Positions 6,100 to 12,223 of a stretch of 12,223 nucleotides of DNA are shown here, one piece after another. Numbering within the stretch: the first letter of the stretch is position 1; each line of letters starts with the position of its first letter. The stretch comes from Planctomycetaceae bacterium (lineage in GTDB: Bacteria; Planctomycetota; Planctomycetia; Pirellulales; Pirellulaceae): the NCBI GenBank assembly GCA_007695205.1, contig REEF01000909.1:1-12223 (forward strand). The letters are read 5' to 3'. The notes beneath the pieces were generated by a model, which saw nothing but the letters and a program-made list of their open reading frames with translations, had not been told where the DNA came from and did no database searches. Position numbers and translations under genes: made by a program.

Positions 6100-7365
6100 G
6101 TGTTACCAAGAATTCGCCAAATATCGAGCGGCTTGTTGACCGTCCTTCTTGGGGCATTCTTGGCCAATGCGAGCAACGCTCAGTGGGGGACCAGCGGGAA
6201 TCCGGCACCCTTGACGGGTACTCCCGGGATGACGACTATCCCGCCCGGCACGATAATTGGTCCCACGACGACACTCCAGCCGCCCACCTACGATCCGTAC
6301 TCGACGCAACCCAACGCGTCATTACAGCCACCGTCGCTGTTGAGTCCTCCGGCGGGAACGACGTTCGGGACGCCAGGAGATCCCACATTCCAGCAACCGT
6401 ACTATGGCCAGCCCCCGGGGCAACCGCCCGCTTTTTCGGGATTCGGCGCACAAGCCCCACCCACGCTGTATCCCCAAGGCCTGTTCGGTGTTCCCCAGCA
6501 GCCGGCTCCGGTGGGCTTTGGGCCATCGACGGCGATGCGACTGTTCCAAAACTTCCAATTGAGTAATGCGTGGCTGTACGGCAGCAGCGAAGGCGATTTG
6601 CAGATCCACGACATTTACACTTCGACCACTTTGGCGTTTCCTAATTTTCTTTGGAGCGGCCAACCTTGGTTCGTGTCGCCCGGGTTCGGGTTCCATCTGT
6701 GGTCGGATCCGGCAGCCGAGGGAACTCGAGTCGCCCTGCCGCCACGAGCTTATAGCGCCTTTCTGGATTTGGGCTGGAAATCGGATCCCAACCAGGTGTT
6801 CGGCGTAGAACTGGCGGGACGACTGGGATACTACTCGGATTTCGCTCAAAGCAGCTCCCAAGCGTTTCGGCCCAAAGGTGTGGCCCTGCTGCGTTTTAAC
6901 CTGACGCCGAATCTGGCGATCAAGGCGGGCGTGGACTATATCAACCGAGTGGACATCAAGATTTTGCCCGCGGGAGGCGTGGTGTGGACGCCGAATCCGA
7001 AGACTCACTTCGACATCTACTTCCCGCAACCCAAGCTGGCCAGTTACCTGACCACGTTGGGGACTCGCGATGTGTGGTGGTACCTCGGGGGCGAGTATGG
7101 CGGCGGCGTCTGGCACATCCGCCTGGATGATTCCGATCCTTTGATGCCCGGCCTGCAGCCGGCGCCGACGCTGATGGACATCAATGACATTCGCGTCTTC
7201 CTGGGCCTTGAACTCACTCAAGCAGGCGGCATCACGCGAGGAAAACGCAGCGCCTTTCTAGAAGTCGGTTACGTTTTCGAAAGGGAGGTCGTCTTCGCTG
7301 CCTTTCCTACCGAAAGCTATTCGGTTGGCGAAACCTTCATGCTTCGCGGTGGTCTGGCGTTCTAA
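6100..7365 (+). CDS. secreted beta-barrel-like outer membrane protein with Pro-rich N-terminus
   Basis: A 421-residue protein of unknown function with a GTG start. Residues 1-27 form a classical signal peptide: R4/R6, the hydrophobic core LLTVLLGAFLA, and a cleavage site after ASNA. Residues about 29-140 are rich in Pro, Gln, Gly and Thr and look disordered. The rest (about 145-421) is rich in alternating hydrophobic/polar and aromatic residues and ends in ...RGGLAF, with a terminal Phe as in many outer-membrane barrels. It is paralogous to the next gene: YYSDF (244-248), ALLRF (262-266), LPAGGVVWTPNP (289-300) and EVGYVF (388-393) all recur there. It resembles planctomycete proteins described as DUF6268-type outer-membrane barrels, from memory rather than a search. 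No clear Shine-Dalgarno precedes the GTG, but no better in-frame start exists before the upstream stop at 6016. Confidence 0.75.
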   Translation: MLPRIRQISSGLLTVLLGAFLANASNAQWGTSGNPAPLTGTPGMTTIPPGTIIGPTTTLQPPTYDPYSTQPNASLQPPSLLSPPAGTTFGTPGDPTFQQPYYGQPPGQPPAFSGFGAQAPPTLYPQGLFGVPQQPAPVGFGPSTAMRLFQNFQLSNAWLYGSSEGDLQIHDIYTSTTLAFPNFLWSGQPWFVSPGFGFHLWSDPAAEGTRVALPPRAYSAFLDLGWKSDPNQVFGVELAGRLGYYSDFAQSSSQAFRPKGVALLRFNLTPNLAIKAGVDYINRVDIKILPAGGVVWTPNPKTHFDIYFPQPKLASYLTTLGTRDVWWYLGGEYGGGVWHIRLDDSDPLMPGLQPAPTLMDINDIRVFLGLELTQAGGITRGKRSAFLEVGYVFEREVVFAAFPTESYSVGETFMLRGGLAF

Positions 7366-7434
7366 CTCTTCGGCCAAGTCGGCTCACTATTCGTTGCAAC
7401 GATCCCGAATCGCCTGAGACAGGAAGTATCGTCG

Positions 7435-8454
7435 ATGGAGCCTCGTCAGATCACGCCGATCATCTGCTTGCTGTGGTCTGTCGGGCTGGTGCTGCCTGCC
7501 GCTGGGCAAACGCAGGCTCCGTTTCGCGAAGGACGCCTGCCGCCGATGGAAGTGATGCTTCAGGATCAAGAGCCGTTCGATACCGGTGCACCGCAATATC
7601 TCTTGGCCAGCGATCCGGCTGAGTTCGTCTTGCCGGAAGATGTGCTGGCCTCAACCGAACCTCATCTGTCGGCTTACAAGCAGAGCTTTTTCCAGAAGCT
7701 CTCTTTCACCGTCACGGGGATCGTTCCGGACGGATCGGATGGTCTGGGCATCCTGGAAACGGAGCTGTTTGCCGCGTTCGCCCTGCCGGCGCCGACGACG
7801 AAGACTCCTCTGATCCTGACGCCGACCTTTTCGGTCGACTTTATCGACGAACCTGCCTACGTAGCTTTGCCCTCGGAACTGTACGGCCTGTGGTTGGACC
7901 TGATGTGGCTTCCCAAGTTCGGACCGCGAGCCACCGGGATCCTGGCGATTGCCCCCGGCTGGTACAGCGACTTCCAAGACGGCTGGGATGACTCGTTCCG
8001 GCTGACAGGTCGTGCCTTGCTGCGTTACGACTGGATCCCCGATCGGCTGCAACTGGTCCTGGGAACCGTTTACACCAATCGGATGGCCAACCGATGGATT
8101 CCGGCGGCTGGGCTGATCATCAACCCGAATCCGGACCTGAGCCTGGACCTGATCTTTCCTCGCGCCAAGATGGCTCGTCGCACGGCCTGGGGGCTGGGCT
8201 TCGAGCATTGGATCTATATCGCGGGTGGATTCGGTGGCAACGACTGGACCATCGTCCAGCCGGATGACAGTCGCGACAAGCTGGGTCTGCTCGATTGGCG
8301 CATTTCGCTGGGCTGGGAACGCAAAATGAACGGGGGCGCCGGGTTCCACGTCGAGGTCGGCTATGTCTTCTCCCGCGAGATCCGCCTCGCCAGTGAGCCC
8401 GAAACGTTCAGGCCCGACGATACCCTTCTGCTGCGAGCTGGCATCGCCTTTTGA
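7435..8454 (+). CDS. secreted beta-barrel-like outer membrane protein, paralogue of preceding gene
   Basis: A 339-residue protein of unknown function. AGGAAG (7421-7426) lies 8 nt before the ATG. The N-terminus is a signal peptide with core IICLLWSVGLVLPAAG and probable cleavage near residues 23-25; C11 is not in a lipobox-like context. The C-terminal domain shares ordered motifs with the preceding protein: WYSDF (176-180), ALLRY (194-198), WIPAAGLIINPNP (221-233), EVGYVF (307-312) and the ending LLLRAGIAF with terminal Phe. It lacks the Pro-rich segment of its neighbour. The 69-bp gap and shared strand suggest one operon arising from an old tandem duplication. An outer-membrane barrel is the best structural inference; transport, adhesion or envelope structure cannot be told apart. 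Confidence 0.75.
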   Translation: MEPRQITPIICLLWSVGLVLPAAGQTQAPFREGRLPPMEVMLQDQEPFDTGAPQYLLASDPAEFVLPEDVLASTEPHLSAYKQSFFQKLSFTVTGIVPDGSDGLGILETELFAAFALPAPTTKTPLILTPTFSVDFIDEPAYVALPSELYGLWLDLMWLPKFGPRATGILAIAPGWYSDFQDGWDDSFRLTGRALLRYDWIPDRLQLVLGTVYTNRMANRWIPAAGLIINPNPDLSLDLIFPRAKMARRTAWGLGFEHWIYIAGGFGGNDWTIVQPDDSRDKLGLLDWRISLGWERKMNGGAGFHVEVGYVFSREIRLASEPETFRPDDTLLLRAGIAF

Positions 8455-11400
8455 TCAGGATTGTTCGGCAATCATGGCGTTGATGGTTTCGGCCAGGGTT
8501 TTCAGACGGACGGGTTTGGCAATGTAGCCGTCCATCCCGGCGTCCAGGCAGCGCTGGCGGTCGCCCTTCAGGGCGTGGGCGGTCATCGCCAGGATCGGGG
8601 TGTGCTGCTGCTCGTGACGGCGTATTTGCCGCGTGGCCTCCAGGCCGTCCATCTCCGGCATCTGGACGTCCATCAGGATCAGATCGAACGTGCCCGACTC
8701 GGCGGCTTCGACGGCTTCCCGCCCGTTTTCGACGACCGTCGTCTCGTGGCCCAATCGCTTGAGCAACGATACGGCCAGCTTCTGGTTGACCCGACTGTCC
8801 TCGGCCAACAGGATCCGTAGCGAACGGGAACTGGGCGGGATGACCGGCGGCGCCGGATGCGAGGCCTGCTGGACGTGCCCGACGCCCAGCGCCGTCAGAA
8901 TCGCTTCGCATAACTCGGACTGCTTCACCGGCTTGATCAGAAACGCCGCGATGCCCAGTTCCTGACAGCGAGCCAGGTCCTGGGTGTGATCTCCGGATGT
9001 CAGCATGACGATCGCCGGCGACGGGATTCGCGGATCGGAATGGATCTGTTCGACCAGCGAGAAACCATCGACCTCGGGCATCTGCACGTCGGTCAGTATC
9101 AGCCGATACGGTTGTCCATCGGCCTGAGCTTGTTGCAACTGATCCAGCGCCCCAACGGCACTGGACGCCAGGACAGGCTGCAATTGCCAGCCGCCGAGTA
9201 CCTCTTGGAGGATCCGGCGGTTCGTGGCGTTGTCGTCGACCACCAGAACTCGCATCCCGCTCAAGCCGGCCAGCTCGGCTTGAGGCGGCCTCGTCATCAA
9301 TTCCTGTCGGATGCCCAAACGGATGGTGAAATGGAAACGGCTGCCACTTCCGGTTTGACTTTCCAGCCAGATGCGACCGCCCATAAGGTCCGCCAGCCGT
9401 TGACAGATCGTCAGCCCCAGTCCGGTGCCACCGTAACGTCGCGTCGAGCTGCTATCGGCCTGTTCGAACATTTCAAAAATCGCGGCTTGCCGATCTGGCG
9501 GGATGCCGATTCCCGTGTCGCGAACGACGAAATGCAAGGCGACCTCTTCGTCTGTCCGCCCTTCCCGTTGGACTTCCAAGACCACTTCCCCCTGTTCGGT
9601 GAACTTCAGGGCGTTGCCGACCAGATTCACGATGATCTGGCGCAATCGGCTGGCGTCGCCGAGGACCAATCGCGGCACATCGGGATGGATGCGGCACGCC
9701 AATTCCAGCTTGCGCTTATCGGCTCGACCCGCAAACGACTTCATGGTATCGCCAACATGCTCCCATAGATCGAACAGAGCATTCTCCAAGTTCAGCTTTC
9801 CCGCCTCGATCTTTGACACATCCAGGATGTCGTTGACCACGGTCAGCAGCGATTCGCCCGCATCTCGCACGATCGCCTGGAACTCGTGCTGCTGCGGGGA
9901 TAACTGGGTGTCGAGCAACAGTTCGCTCATGCCGATCACCGCGTTCAGCGGCGTGCGGATCTCGTGGCTCATGTTCGCCAGAAAACTGCTCTTGGCCCGA
10001 CTGGCGGCTTCCGCCGCTTCTTTCGCCGCCCGTAGTGCCTCGGCCGCCCGTTTCTGTTCGGTGATGTCACGTGACAACCCAAAGGTGCCCGTGATCTGAC
10101 CGTTCTCGTCGTACAGGGGCATCTTGGTGGTCAAAGCCCAGGTGACTCGTCCGTCCGGCCACGTTTCCTTTTCCTCATGATCGATGATCGGTTGGCCCGT
10201 CTGCACGATGCGTTGCTCGTCGCTGATCGTTCGTTCGGCATGTTCGGCGGTAAAGAAATCTCGATCCGTCTTGCCCACCGCCTCGTTGGGACTGGCCAGC
10301 CCAAACGTGTCGCTCAACGCGCGGTTGATCCGCAAAAACCGGCTCTGCGCATCCTTGAAATAAATAGCGTGAGGCAATTGATCCATCAGCATGCGCAGCA
10401 GGTACCGTTCGTGTTCGAGGCCCTCGTTGGCGATTTGCAATTCGGCCGTCCGTTGCTCGACACGTGCTTCCAACTGCTGGTGAGCCTGCCGCAATGCTTC
10501 GTCTGCCCGCTTGCGTTGCAACAACCTCCACATGCCTTGTCCCAGCAGCGTCAACTGGCGCACGTCGGATTCGTCGTAGGGATCGGTCTTGTTCCCTGCC
10601 CCCAGCACGGCGACGATGTGCTCTCCGTCAAAGATGGGCACATTCATGTGCCGCCCCACCGTCACGTGGCCTTGGGGATAACCTTTCTTCCAAGGATTGG
10701 GAGCCGCGTAATCGTTGGTGATCACCGATCGCCGCTGCCGTACGGCTTCACCCCATAACCCGGTCGTCACCACCGGGTATTCGATCGGTTTGTCAATGAT
10801 CGCACATTCCTTCATCGCCGTCTTCGACCAGGAATGCATGATCAACACACTCTCGTCCGGGGTCAGAAAGGCTAAGTAACCGATCTGACTCTGCGTCAAA
10901 CGCACGGCCTCTTCCAGGGCAAAGTCTGTGATCTCCTGCAGTTTGGCCTCGGTCATCTGCCCGAGTTTCAGCAATGCTTCCAGACGCGACTGTTCCAATT
11001 GCAATAACTGCTCGGCTTGCCGACGCTGCTGGTCCACTTCCAGACTGTACATCGCCAGCCCCAGATCGCCAGCCAATTCCAGGAACAAAGTCTGCTCTTT
11101 GTGGTCGATCAGCTCCACGGTCGGTTCGGCGATCAACAAACCCAAGACACGTTCTCGATACTCCAAACGAGCAGCCAGGATGTTTCGACGCGTTTCGCCC
11201 GCCGGTGAAAAATCGGCGGTCAAGCAAGCCGCGTGCGGTACAATCACGACCCGGTTCTGGGCGAGCAACTGCTGGCCCACTTCACTCCAATGGCCTTCAT
11301 GGCAAGCGTGGGTCAACGCCGCATCGTCACCGTTCATCCCAACCTGCCAATGATCCACCAGACGCATCGAGTCATCCAGTTTTCCGATCCAAGCATTACG

Positions 11401-11856
11401 GTACGCGCCGTCCTGAACCATCGTTTCGCAAACGGATGGAAATAGCCGAGCCGGATCTTTTTCGCGAGAGATCAATTGGTTCGCATTACGGATCGCCCCC
11501 AAAACCGTAGCCAATCGCTGATTCTGCCAAGCATCTTGCCAACTCGAGGCATCTTGGTGCCTACGCAACGCAACGAATACTGGCCTGATGCCCATCAAAC
11601 CGCCCAGAAACGCGATCGAAATGATCAGCCCTATCAGTTCGAACCCAAGATCAGAAGAAAACGCAGGATCAGCCGTGAAAACCTGATATAGGGGCGTACC
11701 CTGACGCATCAACATCAACAAAATCGCGACCGCCAGTAGGCCCCAGGCCCAGCTCCTACCAGCCAACCAAGCCAACCAAGCCAGTCGCAAAGCCACCGCC
11801 GCTGCAACCATCTGAATCACTGTCGCCGTCACGAGCACCAATTTGACAAGAAGCAT
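8455..11856 (-). CDS. membrane hybrid sensor histidine kinase (GAF-GAF-PAS-HisKA-HATPase-REC-REC)
   Basis: An 1133-residue hybrid two-component kinase. Three hydrophobic helices (about 5-31, 35-50, 70-92) anchor it in the inner membrane without a large periplasmic sensor. A first GAF domain spans about 115-270. A second (about 300-450) contains the NPWKKGYPQGH and RHMNVPIFDG motifs common in kinase-linked GAF domains. A coiled coil follows (450-485), then a PAS domain (485-600) ending in FGLSRDITE. The HisKA phosphoacceptor is H631 in FLANMSHEIRTPLN. The ATPase domain has N-box N744/N748, DTGIGI (780-785) and GGTGLGL (809-815). Receiver 1 has D874/D875, phosphoacceptor D923 and K975; receiver 2 has E1019/D1020, D1063, T1092 and K1114. 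All catalytic residues are present. There is no Hpt domain and no partner regulator nearby. GGGAG (11866-11870) lies 9 nt before the ATG. The signal sensed is unknown. Confidence 0.95.
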   Translation of the reverse strand: MLLVKLVLVTATVIQMVAAAVALRLAWLAWLAGRSWAWGLLAVAILLMLMRQGTPLYQVFTADPAFSSDLGFELIGLIISIAFLGGLMGIRPVFVALRRHQDASSWQDAWQNQRLATVLGAIRNANQLISREKDPARLFPSVCETMVQDGAYRNAWIGKLDDSMRLVDHWQVGMNGDDAALTHACHEGHWSEVGQQLLAQNRVVIVPHAACLTADFSPAGETRRNILAARLEYRERVLGLLIAEPTVELIDHKEQTLFLELAGDLGLAMYSLEVDQQRRQAEQLLQLEQSRLEALLKLGQMTEAKLQEITDFALEEAVRLTQSQIGYLAFLTPDESVLIMHSWSKTAMKECAIIDKPIEYPVVTTGLWGEAVRQRRSVITNDYAAPNPWKKGYPQGHVTVGRHMNVPIFDGEHIVAVLGAGNKTDPYDESDVRQLTLLGQGMWRLLQRKRADEALRQAHQQLEARVEQRTAELQIANEGLEHERYLLRMLMDQLPHAIYFKDAQSRFLRINRALSDTFGLASPNEAVGKTDRDFFTAEHAERTISDEQRIVQTGQPIIDHEEKETWPDGRVTWALTTKMPLYDENGQITGTFGLSRDITEQKRAAEALRAAKEAAEAASRAKSSFLANMSHEIRTPLNAVIGMSELLLDTQLSPQQHEFQAIVRDAGESLLTVVNDILDVSKIEAGKLNLENALFDLWEHVGDTMKSFAGRADKRKLELACRIHPDVPRLVLGDASRLRQIIVNLVGNALKFTEQGEVVLEVQREGRTDEEVALHFVVRDTGIGIPPDRQAAIFEMFEQADSSSTRRYGGTGLGLTICQRLADLMGGRIWLESQTGSGSRFHFTIRLGIRQELMTRPPQAELAGLSGMRVLVVDDNATNRRILQEVLGGWQLQPVLASSAVGALDQLQQAQADGQPYRLILTDVQMPEVDGFSLVEQIHSDPRIPSPAIVMLTSGDHTQDLARCQELGIAAFLIKPVKQSELCEAILTALGVGHVQQASHPAPPVIPPSSRSLRILLAEDSRVNQKLAVSLLKRLGHETTVVENGREAVEAAESGTFDLILMDVQMPEMDGLEATRQIRRHEQQHTPILAMTAHALKGDRQRCLDAGMDGYIAKPVRLKTLAETINAMIAEQS

Positions 11857-11865
11857 CGCGACAAA

Positions 11866-11870
11866 CTCCC
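11866..11870 (-). promoter_or_regulatory. ribosome binding site of the hybrid kinase
   Basis: GGGAG on the minus strand is 9 nt before the ATG ending at 11856. A possible -10 element, TAGAAT, lies farther upstream (11914-11909), but no convincing -35 was found at the right distance. Confidence 0.5.
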
Positions 11871-12062
11871 ATCACAGAAGGCCAGCCATCCCAGATAAGC
11901 GAATCCTTATTCTAAGCGATCCCCATCGAAAATTCGCCCCCCAACCAAAAAAACGAGGCTGCTGTGCTCGCACGAAGGTATATCGCCCTATCGAACAGAC
12001 AGACCCTAAACACAATGGGGGTCGTCATTTTCATCATTGGCGCCACTGTAGCCACGATCAAT

Positions 12063-12155
12063 AGGTGCCACCCACCAATCAAAAATTGATGCCACCCAGA
12101 AAATGGGCTATAGCAGTCAATCAACCGCGCGAATCTTGAAAGATGGGTGGCACCT
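12063..12155. repeat. inverted repeat pair with GGTGCCACC core
   Basis: AGGTGCCACCCA (12063-12074) recurs as its exact reverse complement at 12144-12155, and a partial direct copy, TGCCACCCA, is at 12090-12098. The core GGTG-C/G-CACC is itself an odd palindrome. A small ATCAA-AAA-TTGAT hairpin (12078-12090) lies between the first two copies. The rest of 11857-12142 shows no convincing gene. The right-hand arm overlaps the proposed start codon of the last gene. Confidence 0.7.
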
Positions 12156-12223
12156 TTCGGAAGGCATGCTATGCTTACGCCCTGTTGGGCGCCGCCTTGG
12201 CGGTGTTTGGCGGTTTCGGTCTG
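12143..12223 (+). CDS. partial CDS, N-terminus with signal peptide or membrane anchor
   Basis: From the ATG at 12143 an open frame of 27 codons runs off the right edge. It begins MGGTFRKACYAYALLGAALA, with a basic R6/K7 followed by a long Ala/Leu/Val/Gly/Phe hydrophobic stretch. This is the pattern of a signal peptide or N-terminal membrane anchor. GAAAG lies directly before the ATG, too close to be a good ribosome binding site. The first five codons lie in or beside the inverted repeat arm at 12144-12155. The other two frames across this stretch give Arg/Trp/Pro-rich peptides that look non-coding. Function cannot be told because almost the whole protein lies outside the window. Confidence 0.5.
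   Translation, partial: MGGTFRKACYAYALLGAALAVFGGFGL

Noticed and set aside
6322..7221. Minus-strand open frame of 299 codons antisense to the first barrel gene
   Set aside because: The plus-strand frame has a signal peptide and a paralogue next door; the antisense translation has neither.
8986..9768. Plus-strand open frame of 260 codons antisense to the hybrid kinase
   Set aside because: It lies opposite conserved receiver and ATPase motifs and shows no domain or start signal of its own.
11912..12124. Minus-strand 70-codon open frame with hydrophobic stretches upstream of the kinase
   Set aside because: Much of its sequence, including the repeated GWH, comes from the inverted repeat copies at 12063-12098, and there is no ribosome binding site or recognisable domain. 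A small membrane protein cannot be fully excluded.

Overview
The window looks like chromosomal DNA from a planctomycete, probably a Pirellulaceae-type (Rhodopirellula/Roseimaritima-like) bacterium. This is inferred from several traits together: moderately high GC, a Tat-exported Gfo/Idh/MocA oxidoreductase, a tandem pair of planctomycete-style outer-membrane beta-barrel-like proteins, a large GAF/PAS hybrid kinase, and weak or variable Shine-Dalgarno signals. No rRNA, tRNA, CRISPR array, transposase or phage gene was seen.

Layout. (1) Positions 181-3162, plus strand: a three-gene cluster for sugar or polyol chemistry, made of an extended SDR (NAD epimerase/dehydratase), a TIM-barrel sugar phosphate isomerase/epimerase and a cytoplasmic Gfo/Idh/MocA dehydrogenase. 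A compact palindromic repeat unit (1184-1253) sits between the first two genes. (2) Positions 3184-5840, minus strand: a dihydroorotase-family protein that has lost most of its metal ligands (a PyrC'/PyrX-like non-catalytic form), followed 59 bp later by a Tat-signal Gfo/Idh/MocA protein. This unit converges on cluster 1. (3) Positions 5841-6099: a divergent promoter region. (4) Positions 6100-8454, plus strand: two tandem paralogous secreted proteins with C-terminal phenylalanine, probably outer-membrane beta-barrels resembling the DUF6268 group. The first carries a long Pro/Gln/Gly-rich N-terminal segment. (5) Positions 8455-11856, minus strand: a 1133-residue membrane hybrid histidine kinase (TM x3, GAF, GAF, PAS, HisKA, HATPase, REC, REC), whose stop codon abuts that of the second barrel gene. 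(6) Positions 11857-12223: intergenic DNA with a second inverted-repeat unit (12063-12155). One arm covers the probable start codon of a gene that runs off the right edge and begins with a signal-peptide-like sequence.

How the genes may work together. The first three genes plausibly act on one carbohydrate by oxidation, isomerisation or epimerisation, and reduction, but the substrate cannot be read from sequence. The dihydroorotase-like protein most likely belongs to pyrimidine synthesis as a structural partner of aspartate carbamoyltransferase, whose gene is not in the window. I found no defence or mobile system. The most unusual features are the degenerate dihydroorotase, the paired barrel genes and the two repeat units, which share the same design of short odd-length palindromes placed in inverted pairs.
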